Source: Hydractinia symbiolongicarpus (lineage: Eukaryota > Cnidaria > Hydrozoa > Anthoathecata > Hydractiniidae). Taken from it: a stretch of DNA of 64,000 bases. Position 1 is the stretch's first letter, and every line of letters begins with the position of its first letter. Shown piece after piece: positions 10,801 through 23,900 of the stretch. Position numbers and translations under genes: made by a program. The notes beneath the pieces are model-generated. The model did not search any database, was not told where the DNA came from, and was given only the letters and a program-made list of their open reading frames with translations. The DNA lies in the NCBI RefSeq assembly GCF_029227915.1, contig NC_079878.1, positions 21,973,501-22,037,500 of the forward strand, read 5' to 3'.

Positions 10801-13800
10801 ATTATAACTCACGGAATACACAATTCTATCATGAGGAATAATAGCAGAAGAAAGACTTCGCCGCAAATAATAACCAGGCCAATACTTGGATCTGATGACA
10901 TAATGGCCAGTGGGCACTGCGTCAGGTTCACGTATTCCATTTGCTTTTATAAAAGAGTAGAGAAATCGGCTGCGATTATTATGCCCTGGTGGATAATAGT
11001 GGACCATGGTTTGTGCCACTGCTAAGGAAGGTGTATGAAAAAAGCTTAGATGCCTCTGATAAACGTCTCGATTATGACCCAAGAGGGTTTGATATTGACC
11101 AGCTAATTCATTTCCTTTCTCTCCTGCAAAGGAATGAAAATTATACCTCTCTTTTTGTAAGCAGAATGATTAGGTTTTGAATAAAGTACAGCCACACATT
11201 AGTGGTAAGACCTAGGGATTTTATTATCTTATTAACATAATAAGCGCTCAAAATTGTTCTTACGAAATTTCAATTTCATTAGCCTGAGAAGATGCAAATC
11301 AGGTCATTAACTGCGTGTTACAAATATGGTGGAAAGTGTTAAGAAAATAAAAAACACCTTCTGCGGATCTTAGTCTTAAATAAAATACGTATTTTGTACT
11401 CATACTTACGCGTGCCTTCATGCTTTTGTTCTCACATGATTTACGTGTATATCCGCCTTTACCCTTTTAATTATTAGTGTTTCGTGTTTACAGAGTAAGA
11501 AAAGGCGTATGCTTGGTTTATGGGCCTAGCTCAATTTGCACACTATACGCGATGCAATTATTTTTTAAATATTAGCAGCCCATTTTCGTTTTTATAAAAT
11601 ATAGCCATTATTTCTTCATATAATATTATAGTGAAATTTCTAGTATTGAAACGTTTAAGTAAAGCGTTCGTGAGAGTTTAAATGGAAAATCAACCCATGT
11701 CTCTCCAAAAGTCGATCGTACGACCTCAAGATGTATCTTTTCTTATTACATTGATTGACCTTATAAACGCATGGCTTTTGGCCTTTCTGAAATGATGGAC
11801 GTAGTGGGGGTCTGCAACATCTTATTTCGACAAAACGTAGTACTAATGTTTGTTAGCACAATAAAGGAAAAAAATAAACAATTCAAAATATGTTTCTGAG
11901 CCTAATATATAAGACTAAAGCGGTAAAAAAATCTTTAATATAAACTTGGAATTGTTAGTAAGCATATTTAAAAACATATTTGTCCAATTTTTTCATACTT
12001 TGTACTTCCGAAGTTATAACAAATGAAATTGGGATAGAAGGATAAGAAAGCCCCCTAAAAGTACCTGACCTGAATAGTACCCAAGTATAGGTACTATTCA
12101 GGTAAGTTAACCCTTAGATTTTGCAACTTTTTTTGAAACACTTGAAATTCCTTTTTCGACTTTGAACACGATTTCTAACTAACTGCTACCTCAAAATTAG
12201 TGAATCTGACCACCCTCATCCCTAGAGCTTTTTGTCTTTTTTATATGAGAGAAGACCACGAAAAAACCTTGGTATCGTTGAGTGATTTTTGGCCAATATA
12301 TGGCCAGATTATGCGAACGTGTCATAAGCAATACATTAATTTATGCCATTAAAAAATGGCGGAACTTTAGCGATTAGAAAATTTACGTTTCGGCAACAGA
12401 AAACGTACTGATAATTGTATTGTCTCACGAGAGAAAAAAGAACAGGAAAAGTTATCTTGGTAACTGCAATAAACGTCTTTAAAAGTTAGAAAAGAAGTTG
12501 TGCTGTTTTATGCACAAGCTACATAATACTTTAATATAATTTAGCTAGCTAGCAAGTACTTCCTGAATAGATCTTTTGTTTTTCATGATTGAAATATGTC
12601 AGAGTCTATGTGTTATGTTAGGGTCTAAAAAAGAATTTGTACCTGCCCCTGCATGAATACGGTCAAGGTAGTTATAAATTTCAGGGATTTCTCAAAGACA
12701 CTAGACCCCCCCCCCTCTCTTCCCCTTTCTCAAGTTTAATAATTTCATTCTCTTTTCTTAAATAAATTGCACATAGAGTCCACAGAAACATACGTATTTT
12801 TAGGATTTTGTGAATCCGATTTCAAACAAATATCTTTGGGAGAAAGTAGATTAAGGAACAAAGAAACATTTTTTTAATCCTCTTTAAACTTGCAAATTTT
12901 ATCTAGCTAATAGCTAAATGAAAACAAAATACCAAGCTAAATTATATAAAACTAGCTGTCATCAACACGACTATATTAGGTTTTTGATCGCCAGTACTTG
13001 CTAAACCTATTAAAAACCTTGTTAGTTAGCTACATAAACTTGTTTTTTATATATGAGTAACCTACTTTTTTTGCCGCTATCTTCTTTCTTAATGTACGAC
13101 GCGACACCATAAACAACGCAGAGATTTTTTTAATAAATCTAACAAAGTAAAACCAAACGTTTTTTCATAAATTTGATTAGCTTTTTAACAAAGTTTTTCG
13201 TTTATAATTATAATCGCACCAAAATACACCATTTTAATCTTGATCTGAAAAAGTGCCAGCTAAGAAAAAAAGTTCAAACAATATATTTTATTATCCGTTC
13301 AACGATACTGGGGCATTTTTCGACGTCATCTCTTACATCATAAAGGCAAAAAATCCTGTGGACTAGAGTGTGAATTTGACCACTGCCGAATAGAGAACTT
13401 TTATTCTCTGTCATATGAGGTTAAATCTTGTGTTTTTAAAGTTGCATAATCTTGAGTTATGGGCAATAAACGGTATGTTCGACATGTCGTTTATAGGTTG
13501 AATTAGGCATGTTTCATTACTTCAAATTTCAATCTTAAATGGCTTTTTCTGCAATATGACTTAGGTAGGAAAAGAATAAACATGCCTCAAATTGTTTTGT
13601 ACCTATCCGATGTATAAAGCTGCCTACATAGCGGGTTTCAAAGGCTGGTCAATGATGTTCACACGCAAGGCACGTATTTCAAGAGACTTCTATTGCATTT
13701 TATTGAATCATACATCTATTTTATTGGTATTTTATTAATAAATTAGAAAAGTGATGAAAATTAACCTGATTTTAACAGTACTGTCATCATCTTTATCAAT

Positions 13801-16083
13801 CCAACATCGCGGTACGTTGCCAATTGAGCAAACGCGATTGCTAAATCGTATGCACCTTTGCCACCACTGTTTGTGTTATCACCAGCACGGTCTCGTATTC
13901 GGTCACCAACTAAACCAAGAATGTATGCTCCGTAATTTGAAGGGATCTGCTTCACTGAAGCACGCAGTGTTTCATCTGATTTAAACTCTGTTGTTTCTGA
14001 TATTGCAGCAAGAGCTGCTTCCAACTCTTCTTTAAATCCATTTAATTTTGACTTTAACAATCCGTCGTTTTCTTCGCGAATTATCTTCTGTAGCAGGTTA
14101 CCTAATATTTCTAGATCCTATATAATAAGTCATAAAATTCAGTTATTTGCACATTTTTTTAAAATCTCGAGACTTTCGTAGAAGTTTGCAACTTTGTCTT
14201 CTGTTTCTCATGTGACTTGGATACACATTTCTTATAATTAACATGTTATAAGTAACTTGAAACTTAAATATTTCAAAAACCTGAGCAACTTGTAAGCAAC
14301 AAAAATACGAAACATTAGGCCAAAATTTTGTATAAAGTATGCAGAAAAAACCGTATGCGCAAGATTCATATGCGTTTCCTTTGCGAATTTTAACTAGGCG
14401 AATCACACTTAGATAATTTTAGAAAATTTCTTCTTGCCGAAAGTAATACACTCTTAAGCGAGTGATAAACGACGAATTTAAAATTGTCAAACTGCTTAGG
14501 CAACCCTTTTATCTTAATCTAGGTTAACCTTATTTGGCCCGATAGGGCGGATTCCTAACGGTTTTTTTTAATAAGTCCTTATTGCTGTGTTATATAGCTA
14601 TGAAACTTATTGCGTTTTATCTATTAGACACCTGCAGGCCAATTCCCATACCTTTCAGAGGCCTTGATATTGGCCATTACTTAAAACAACCCCTAAAATT
14701 CTCTATGAAGTCCTTATAATGGGGAAAATTTAACTCCTGTTAGGATTATCCTTAGAAATTGAAACTTACAACACAACTTTGTTTTATAAAGAATCATTTT
14801 GTATAATTTGGACTCGTGATTAATCCGATTTCTCGATTTTGTCGGATTTTCCCCGAAATCAGAAAAAAACCGGATTATCGGGCAATGTTTGGCAGTTTTT
14901 TATGCGATTCATGTAAAAAACGGAAAAAAAATTAAGTAACTTTTATTTAGCTTTTAAAAACTTCAAACAGAATGCAAAAATTCCAACAAGAACAAACGTA
15001 ATTACATTTTAAGCTGATAGTGGCATTTTTAACAAACTTTCAGGTTCTGATGACGTCACAGAAAATTTATTGACGCAAGAAAAAATTTATTCCTGCGATT
15101 TTGTTCCTTTTATGACGTACTATAAGTGTGCGAAGTTTGATTCAATTTGAACAACCCTATGAAAAGTTATTGAGGGTGGGGGGGGGATTAACTTGATCGT
15201 GTACCACCCCTTAAGGCTTTAGCAAAACTGAAAGGACATATATTGTTTTTGTTCAATTTTTTGATCAATAAATAAAAACATTTATTCTTGCTATGAACTA
15301 TATTTCATTTTTGCTAGGTTAAAATTCTGAACGGAATTTTTTCTCACGTTATGTCAAACCAGCTTAATGTTGTATTTGTGGTAGCTTTTATGTTCTTTGC
15401 AGTTCTCGCAAAAGAATATACGCAAGTAAAAACTTAACAGTAATACTTAGTTATCTTAGACCCTGCAAACAAAAGTTATACTAAAGTTTACTACGCACTG
15501 CCTTCGCCTATAAAAGTATGCAAAGAAAACGCAATTTCAATCCAATCTTCCGTCTTGAGAAAAAATATCAAAACAAAAGGTGCGTGCGATCCGTGAAATA
15601 TAGCTTTGTATCAAATACTCTTACATTTTTTGCAGGTTTAAAAAGAGGTATAATGGCTGAAATTACTGACGCAACAGCTGATAACGCTGGTCCTGCTGGA
15701 GATGGTAGAGCAGCTGATACTGTAGCAATAAGAGCAAAAGCAGCTTCGGCAGCATCGTAAGGATCTCCTGACTTAAACTTTCCTAGGCTTGGACCAATTC
15801 CTCTTACGGCATCCAACGCTTTCATGATATGGTTTGGATCATTTAATTTCTTTATAGCATCCTTTGATTCTTCTGCGCCGTCCGTTACAGATTTTTTTGT
15901 TCTTTCATCATTCTTAAGTATTTCAAGTTCGTCAAGTTGTTTTTGTATCTCTGCAAAGACTTGATCAGTCTTTTCCTCTAGTTTAGCTTTCATAGATGGC
16001 GTCATGTCTCTTGTATGGCAACTAGCATAGTTGATAAACAATAACAAAGCCACACACAACATCCACGCTGTTGGAATTTTCAT
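7893..16083 (-). CDS. Jellyfish pore-forming toxin-like protein (CfTX/CaTX family-type)
   Basis: There are four minus-strand exons: 15625-16083, 14117-13766, 11123-10694 and 8187-7893. Borders are AG/GT, phases are 0, 1 and 2 in turn, and the CDS is 1536 bp (511 residues). Exon 1 starts at the only sensible ATG and encodes a hydrophobic signal peptide of about 22 residues. A charged helical segment follows, then an Ala/Ser/Ile-rich amphipathic stretch (SAVASVISAIIPLF) like the membrane-spanning region of the box-jellyfish toxins. Exon 2 is helical; exons 3 and 4 look beta-rich, matching the C-terminal part of this Cry-toxin-like fold. Length is close to family members (about 430-470 residues). 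Expected role: a secreted nematocyst pore-former acting on target membranes, from family knowledge only. No frameshift or stop was seen. Family assignment is by pattern and has not been searched. Confidence 0.65.
8188..10693. other. Intron 3 of the toxin-like gene
   Basis: No exon-like segment is seen. A partly repeated ~125-bp unit (TGTGCTAAGTTTTGTCGAA..CAATTTTGGCC) lies near 10090-10265. A run of A/C tracts lies near 9850-9900. A box-B-like GTTCGATTCTC occurs on the minus strand near 10412, without a matching box A. Confidence 0.5.
11124..13765. other. Intron 2 of the toxin-like gene
   Basis: AT-rich, no coding pattern. It holds a small perfect hairpin at 12070-12102 (CCTGAATAGTACC and its complement). 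Confidence 0.5.
14118..15624. other. Intron 1 of the toxin-like gene
   Basis: AT-rich. It contains an inverted CGGATT/AATCCG-rich patch near 14820-14885 and a G-run at 15177-15187. I see no exon in it. Confidence 0.5.
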
Positions 16084-17569
16084 TGCAAATTATTGATTTG
16101 TCTAAATGAAAAAATGCAGCTTTCTTTGCAGCAACATAATTTACAATATCTTTCGGTAAAAAGTAGAGTTTCCTAAAATTACCTACTAAAAATGTGTCTT
16201 ATCAGAAATTAATTAATTAAGTGAAAGAAAGGCTAAAACCAAAGGTTTTTGTGAAAGTTAATTCTGACCACTAAAAATCATTCGCACAATCCGCAAGGCT
16301 TGATTTGTTAACATTTCTTTGTCGTAGAAAAGTAAATACAAGCTATTCAGTGAATTTTAATGAGAAGTATAGTAGGCTCTCACGCGCATTGTTTCTATTC
16401 CAGGGGACTAACTTTTCTGAGTCATTTTTCCCATTAGGTGTCGGTGTACAACTTGCTGCGAGTTTATTTGTTTAAAAGTTAAAAGAAATTTGAAGCAAAA
16501 CAAGATTACCCGAACAAACAGATACTCATGCCTAAGCTAAAAACACTGGCAGGGTTCCATTTGTAATTTTTTTCTGCAACACCGTACGCGGCCGTGAATC
16601 AGACAATTGTACACATTTCCAATTCGTTCTTTTTGCGACAAAGCGAAGTGTAGTAATAGAAGTAAAAAAATTGTTTGGACATTCATCCAGAGAACGCACT
16701 ACTCAGAAAGCCAAAGAAGAGCAGGTGTAACATTAAGAAGATGATCTATTGTTGTTCCGAGTATCTGTGTAACGATTTTTAGTCGTTTCAAATTTAAGAG
16801 CTCAATTTTTCCGGGAATATTTAGTTCCGTGATGTGTTGAGCCTGAACATATTTTCTTTACGCATTTCTTAATGAGATTATCATCTGAAGAATGGGTTAA
16901 AAGTTAATAATATGTCCAAGCTCGATTGTTTCTTCTAAGTATAGAAATGTGCATGAAATTTGATTAGAAGTTTCGTTTCCTATCGCACTTCAAGTAAACT
17001 GAACTTCCTTTCTCGTTCGCTACGAGTAACAGAAATTGCCACTAGCTGTAGCTAATTATAGTAAGCTTTATTGTATTAAGCCATTGTATATTTCATGCTA
17101 TAGTCATTCTAAAATTATATGAACCGGAAACACGATGTTCTTATATAAAACAGCGTGAATTGTTGATTTCTTACATTTTGGAAGGGTTGCTGTATGCAAT
17201 AGAGTAAATAACTAATTTGGTATAATATGTTACAAACTGCAGATTTTGTAATTGTATGACTTAATAAAATATGTTGAAGTTTTTTGATTGTCCTCCGTTT
17301 ACCTTTGACCTTAGTGTACTTTTGTCAAGGCAAGTGTATAAGTTACCAACGGCCGTTGGACGCCTTCGATTTAGTTGAACATTCTGAGTTTTTATTATTT
17401 TTTGTAGCATCTGCTTATATTTGTAGACGGATTGGTTTAGCGGGTATAAATATGGAATAATACAGATTGTGACTTTCAAAATTAAAATTTAAGTTATATG
17501 TATAGAATGTACCTGAAATTTCTTAGTAACGTCTTATTGTCTTTATAACCGTTCGTTAACTATATATGA
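16084..17569. promoter_or_regulatory. Upstream region of the toxin-like gene, function not resolved
   Basis: This is the 5' flank of the minus-strand toxin-like gene, so its promoter should lie just above 16083. I see no definite TATA/initiator pair or conserved repeat that would locate it. Confidence 0.25.
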
Positions 17570-17700
17570 TCTATATTATAATGCCCGTATACGTCTGTCT
17601 GTCACGCAAAATAGTAGCTTAACTGCGCAATAGCAGGAAACACGCAATGCAGTATAAAAGGACGGGCAAACCCGTGGATTTTCCACGGGCTAACGACTAG
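17570..17700 (+). mobile_element. Non-autonomous Helitron-type mini-element
   Basis: It starts TCTATATTATAATGCCCG and ends CCCGTGGATTTTCCACGGG, CTAACGA, CTAG, with flanks A and T. It is about 131 bp and strongly similar to 6569-6714, apart from a short deletion in the CTGTCCG repeat region. Confidence 0.75.
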
Positions 17701-18592
17701 TTCTATTAATTACTGTAGTCACTGTTTTAAGATGTACTACATAGAGAAAACTTTTTCAGTTAACACTAAAAATTGATTGTGACGTCTGTTGTTTTAACCC
17801 CTCACAGGTTAATCGGGACTACCTCAGACCAAATTGAGCAAATTTCACATCTTAAACAATTTCCTAAGCCTTTAAATACATTTCTAAACGGCTTTCATGA
17901 CGGATCCTCGCTGACGTTTTAGAAACTTTTAAAGACAATTTTTTCAGAGGGTGGAGAAAAAAATAATGTTCAATACTGTTATTGAATTATCAGATCTTAT
18001 CAACCTGAAAGGTACAAATTTTCATGTAAAAGTGTATGTTGTCGCAAATCAAAATAATTTTTTTTCACGTGTATTACTTTTAAATGTTAATGCCATTGTT
18101 ACTGTTATTTATTAATTCTCATAGTTTTAAAATTCATGTGTATAAAAATATTGATATGTCCAAAAAGTGTTCAGCTTTGTAGACATCTTAGATAGGCCTT
18201 TAATTATGTCTGAACCTTAAAAAATCCCGTATTTCAAATTAAGGAAGAAGAAGAGTAAACACACAGTGAAGCCAATTGGCTACAGCTAGAATCTATAGAA
18301 GTAAATGTTGCTTATTAAACCTAGAAATAAAAATCAAGTTTGCTGAATTTATCAGTTGCATCAAAAACTAACAGCACAATCGCAGCCAACGGTAAATCAA
18401 AAAAATTCCATGAAAGAAGCTTGAGAAAAAGTTCTTACCTACCAATGCCAATGCGTTCTCCTTTCTTTGCTTTTCTTTTTTTTCTTTGCCCTAAGCCTTT
18501 TTATGTAAAAAAAATCTCTAAATAGCAGGGGGGGTTTATTAAATTAATTTACTGAGAAAAGCTTTGAGTAGAGTAATGAAACTCAACCCCGG

Positions 18593-18900
18593 CGTCATTT
18601 AGACATAAACAACCTGCTTAAGTAGTTTTAGTTATACAAACAAAATCAAAAACATATTTCGCTTTATAATTTTCTGGAACAACAAAATAAGAAAAACAAA
18701 CTCATTTGAAGCATCTCTGGTTGAGAATATCTTCTTGTAAACTAGATTCTTAAAAATAATAAAATATATCATAATTTCAATGTCCCGGTAATAAGTAAAT
18801 ATCCGTCCTACATCTCTATTTTGAAGCGTATACACAACCATGTTTCTCCTTATAATAAATAACAATACTAAACAAACAAGGCAAAGGAAAAGACATTACA
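18593..18900 (+). repeat. Dispersed repeat, copy 1 (parts A and B)
   Basis: Part A (18593-18764) recurs almost unchanged at 19568-19734. Part B (18765-18900) recurs in inverted orientation at 19735-19890. A diverged inverted copy of part A lies at 20398-20520. The short open frames in it (IFKNLVYKKIFST..) look like chance frames. Confidence 0.65.
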
Positions 18901-18991
18901 TCATCGCGTTGTAAACTTAGATGTACCGTTTGTCGCTGAAAAATTTAAAATAAGTTTATTACGTTTATCCAGACGGGCGGACATTCTCTTT

Positions 18992-19022
18992 TTGTCTCTC
19001 TCTCTCTCTCTCTTTCCCTCTC
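18992..19022 (+). repeat. (CT)n microsatellite
   Basis: A run of TCTCTCTCTC with small interruptions. Confidence 0.8.
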
Positions 19023-19567
19023 TAGAAATATTTCCTTTGGCACTTTTACTGATCACTACTTGTCCTTACCAATACTCTCCCGCAATTTCCGCAAACTAGC
19101 TGATATTTGTATGTGATGTTTGACGTAGACCCTGGTAATTAAATAATCCGTTCTCCATTGTGAAAAATAAGTTTTAGCGTTTTAAGAAGTTTGAACCTTT
19201 AACGAAGTGGTGTTAGTGCCATCTGCAGTGGTTCAAAGAATGTGACAAGAGTTTATGTAATTTTGGGTGTGTGCTCTAAACTTAAGGAAGAATTTCAGAT
19301 ACTTTATGCTCCTACAATAGCTAACCAATATTTTTCAACTGAAATTTTAAAAAAGTAGCTTTTTCGCAGCAAAGTAAAACCAAGGTGGTGTTTTACAACG
19401 CTACGTTTAGCTCGAGTTTTGAAAACAAATGCGTTTAAAAAAATATCAAGTAAATTACGCTATAATTTCCCCAATTTACATTTTTTTATTTAATTGAAAT
19501 TATAGAACATGGTTCTATACATAGCCTTCTGTAAATGGTTAGTTTTGGGCGAATTTGAAAAAACTAC

Positions 19568-19890
19568 GTCATTTAGACATAAACAACCGGCTTAAGTAGT
19601 TTTAGTTATACAAACAAAATCAAAAACATATTTCGCTTTATAATTTTCTGGAACAACAAAATAAGAAAAACAAACTCATTTGAAGCATGTCTGGTTGAGA
19701 ATATCTTCTTGTAAACTAGATTCTTAAAAATAATCGACAAGATAAGGCAAGGTATTGTCGTTTCTCTTTGCTTGTTAAGTATTGTCATTTGTTATAAGGA
19801 GAAACATGCTTGTCTTTACGCTTCAAAATAGAGATGTAGGACATTTACTTACTTATTACCGGGACATTGAAATTATGATATTATTCATAA
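19568..19890 (+). repeat. Dispersed repeat, copy 2 with part B inverted
   Basis: Bases 19568-19734 match part A of copy 1 in direct orientation. From 19735 the sequence matches copy 1 part B as its reverse complement, including GGAGAAACATG..CTTCAAAATAGAGATGTAGGAC..TTACCGGGACATTGAAAT. Confidence 0.65.
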
Positions 19891-19894
19891 TAAA

Positions 19895-20170
19895 CTAGCT
19901 GGGGGACCCGGCGTCGAAACGCCAGGTTAAGTCACAAGTAACTGTGCGTTCAACATCCAGAACGAATAACAAGAACCGTTAACTGTGTCCCGCATTCAGA
20001 TAAAGTCACAAGTATCTATACGACCCGGAGTTGAACGACAGGAGAAGTACTTAATAAGAGCCGTAAACTGTGCACAGATCCAGGTGGTGCGCTTTAGTAC
20101 AGGTATGCAGTATGTTATAAATCCAGTGAAGCGCACACATATTTATCTATTATCTATATATTTACCTTAA
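19895..20170 (-). mobile_element. Helitron-type 3' end and body
   Basis: On the minus strand the end is a hairpin GGCGTTTCGACGCC followed by GGGTCCCCCAG and CTAG, with T after it. The body contains two related units (AAGTCACAAGTA..CCGT.AACTGTG). The 5' border was not found. Confidence 0.5.
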
Positions 20171-20397
20171 CGAGTAAAAACATACAGGAAACAAATATTA
20201 CAAAAATAAAAAGCTTAAAGACAAAAAGGTGAAACAAACCTACAAACCTAACTTTATTTTTCTTAGTTAATTTATTAAATGTATTTTAATCAATAATAAA
20301 ATTTACGATTAAACAACCCCCTGGTTACTAAAAACTCGCGGAAAATCAAAGGAATATAGGTATCCCTTTTGAACAAAATACGACTATTGTTAAAAAG

Positions 20398-20520
20398 ACT
20401 AGTTTACAAGAAGGCATGCCTTAAATGAGTTTTTTTTTATTATTTTGTTTGTCTAGAAAAGTATAAAGCGCATTATGTTTTTGATTTTGTTTATGTAACT
20501 GAAACTACTGAGGCAGGCTT
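20398..20520 (-). repeat. Dispersed repeat, diverged inverted copy 3
   Basis: The reverse complement matches part A of the 18593 repeat (CTGCCTCAGTAGTTTCAGTTAC.., then CTTCTTGTAAACTAG). Confidence 0.5.
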
Positions 20521-20704
20521 TTTTTATGTCTTATTGACGCAGTACTCACCGGGAAATTCTTCATAACTTTACCGGGGACTTTTTTATTACTACACTCAGA
20601 GCTTTTCTCATTATATTTATTTGGTTAACCCACGGAACGGAATAAAAAGGAAAATGTCCATTTGGGTCGTGTTAACCATTTAGTACGCATACACAGATTT
20701 TAAA

Positions 20705-20935
20705 GTGATATGTCACAACATCGGAAGAAGGAACAATCGACACCTTCTTCGTCTTCCCATAGTTAAGTTTAAATCGACAAAAAAGGCGTTTTTCTTCAAT
20801 GGTGCACTAAACTATAATAAACTTCCACTTGATATACGTTCAGAAAGTGACATTTTACCGCCAAGTTAAAGATTTAGTTTGCATGATTTAAAATTTTAGT
20901 TTTTAGTAGTTTTTATATACCTATCAGTTAAGTAT
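20705..20935 (+). pseudogene. LINE ORF2 C-terminal relic (CR1/L2-like)
   Basis: The translation reads RRRNNRHLLRLPIVKFKSTK, then KKAFFFNGALNYNKLPLDIR. This is the R-P-x(5)-K-x-SF-x-x-GAxxWNxLPxDIR pattern at the C-terminus of CR1/L2/Jockey-like LINE proteins. Only the last ~60 codons remain. A T-rich 3' tail follows to about 21080. Family placement is by pattern only. Confidence 0.5.
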
Positions 20936-23900
20936 GTCATTTGTGCTATGTGCTTCTTGTCTTTTCCATTTCACACCAGTGCCTTTTTTTTCTTTTGTGG
21001 TTCTCTTTTTTTGTTTGTGATTTTTAATATTTTTAACTGTGTTTGTAATGTACATATAATAAAGAATGTTTTTAACTTTTCATATTTATTAACAAGCAGA
21101 ACTCTATAGGAAGAACAGTTTATTTTTAACTGATATTTAGAACCTGTAAAAATATAAATGAAATAAAACTTTTTTGTTTCCTTTCGTTTCGCAAAAAAAA
21201 TTCTTCAATTGGAGAACAACTTTAGGATTTTCTCACATCATGTATCGTTGCTACATTTGATGCAATCTCTTCGTTTTGGTTCTGTTTGTGTTTCTGGAAT
21301 GGCAATTTTCTTAATAAAAAAAAAATGCCAGTATAAAAATTTCAAGGGTATTTCGGCCTTACCACATGCACTCTCAAAAAAAGCACAAATCGTATTCGGT
21401 TTTTCTTTCTGCATATTCTTTTGAAATAAACTGTCACGCGCAGATGATAGCAGCTTGGATACAAAAAAAACATGTAGTTTTGAAAACAAGCACCTGTCCT
21501 GAGTGATAAGATTGGTTGGAAAAACTTCAAAGCATGCATAAATTTTGACGATTTCGTAAACAGGATTTCCTTAAAAATCTTATTTAGAACGTCTGCCAGA
21601 GTTAGGCTTTATTTTTCACTAGTTTTTCTCCCTCATTTACACACCATGTTCTAATTATTTTTACGAACAATTTGGTTTCACTGATTATTTAATTTTATTT
21701 TCGGCCCCTAATACAAAATTTGAAACTGGATACAGCTAATTATTTTTCCTATTAACATCGTTATTCTAGCGACATATTCTTCTTCCAATACGCGTACGAT
21801 AAAATGTTTTTTCGATAACTTTGATTTCAAACCTACCCCGGTTTCTTGAGAGCGAATGTGGTTAAGGCATTGCCAAATATTTAAAAACAGACGGACTAAG
21901 AAGCTTGCATGTTTGTTTCAAGAAATAGTTGATTTATTTAAATGTAATATGTAAATTTAGAGAAGGGTTCATCAAAATAATTAAGTTATATCCGTTTATA
22001 TTTCATGCATAATTCTAACAGCAGTTACAATTCTTCACTTAATGCACAATGTACACTTAGGGTACATTTTAAAGAGAGTTGTTTTATCTAGAGTTCTAAA
22101 CAAAAAATAACCAATTCGCTTAACATTTATTGCGCTGTATTATATTGTCTTCATGTAATCAACCGCTTCTGCAGATATATCAATCATACACACCATCTCC
22201 AAGAATTATTTTTGTGCAATGCTACGGATAGAAACTTGTTATTTTTCAATTTCAAGTAGATGCTGTCGATTTACACCCCTTAAAAGCATAACCTGTGGTA
22301 TATCTTAACAATGCCAAGAAATTTTTTATAAATTATATGTCGTGTGTTATAGTTAAGCAATTTTAAGTGGATATGCACAATCATTCTAGGGCCTTTATTT
22401 AGAGGATTATCACCATTGACAATTGGTATTTACAAGTGAAAGTAGGGACACACATTTAACAAGGACTTGGTCCATGCCTTACCGCATCCGGTGGGGTTAA
22501 ACTTACTATAGCAAGTTCAGTCTTTTAGTCAAAATAAGAAAACCAGATTTTTTTATTTTATATACTCAGACGTTTGTTCGCTGAAAAAAGAATGAAGTCG
22601 CATTTTCGATAATCTTCCGCCCTGCTTCCATTTAATGTATTAGCTTGTTACTTTTATAATCTTATAAGACCGATGATTTTTGAAGAATCGTGTGTGAAAT
22701 TGCGGGTAACGTTATAAGAACCCTATTCCTGATATGATCTTACATATATAATTATGAATATGTCTAAGTTGCTAAATTATTTGATTTTACCTTGTTGTTG
22801 TTTAATTGCAACAAACACGAAGGTGAAGACATTTATTTGCCTCAACTACAGTGGGTAGACAACTCACTGTATCATCACAATATCAGCTACATTAGAAACC
22901 CCGACCACTCTGTCTCCAATTTATTATATGTTACAACGTTCTTGTCAGGGTTTTGGCTCCTTTTATTTTTATTTTGATAGTAGTGATCCTGATAATATTC
23001 GGAAAATAAAAAGTAAATAGGGAAAAGCTAAGTTTCTGACTTATTCTATCTACTGGGTACTTTTTGTTTCTGTTTTTGTAAATCACATTAAAATGATCCA
23101 CTGTGTTTAAAACAGATACTCTGTACTTCAAGGTGTTCCTATTAAATCCAAGTATTTTGAACAGACTTACTTTAACAGACTGTGAACAGACTTACTTTAA
23201 GAGAGAGATTGTCGTCCCGCCTGCAGAAAATCTGTAAAAACATTTTAAGGGCGTTTATAACATTACGTTCCAACGCATTTGTTTCGATTTGCTTCTGCTT
23301 GTGGTTTTAATATGATAATAGAATTTATTGTTGTTTTTATCAGTGTGGAATATTTGTTTGAGAGCCGCAATAAGTAAAAGTAAACCTAACCGTTCTGCCT
23401 TATTGTGCATTCTCACACAAAGCGTTGTGAACGATAAGAAATTGAGAAAATAAGACAATAAATACTCCCTGCCTTGTTTCACACCAAAACTAAGATGATT
23501 TTGTGAAACGTTTCACGCCTGCCAGATTCCCTGCAAGGTGAGGGCTTATATATAGTAAATTATGGACATTCACTATATGTCATTTTTAGCTATATATGGA
23601 TGCTTGGATGATATTTCCGATGATTTAAGATGTTGTTTTCCTCCTCAGTGATCATAAACCTTTTCACTGTCATTAGCTCGTCTTTTTATGTAAGCCAACA
23701 AAGTCGATAAACAACAGCCGTCTAGTTCCCCCTTTAACAACATCCTTAAAATGTTTTTAAATTTTTTCCAGGCGGGCAAACGATCTTCCTCGGCGTAAGT
23801 CTGCCCACAGCCTTCGAAATAAATTATATCAATGATATGTTTACAACACAAATATCTGTTTTGAACCCCATCAAGATGTTACATGGCCTATTTAATTTTG

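Noticed and set aside
23645-23851. Minus-strand gene exon
   Set aside because: No recognised domain, no clear splice partners and no conserved pattern.
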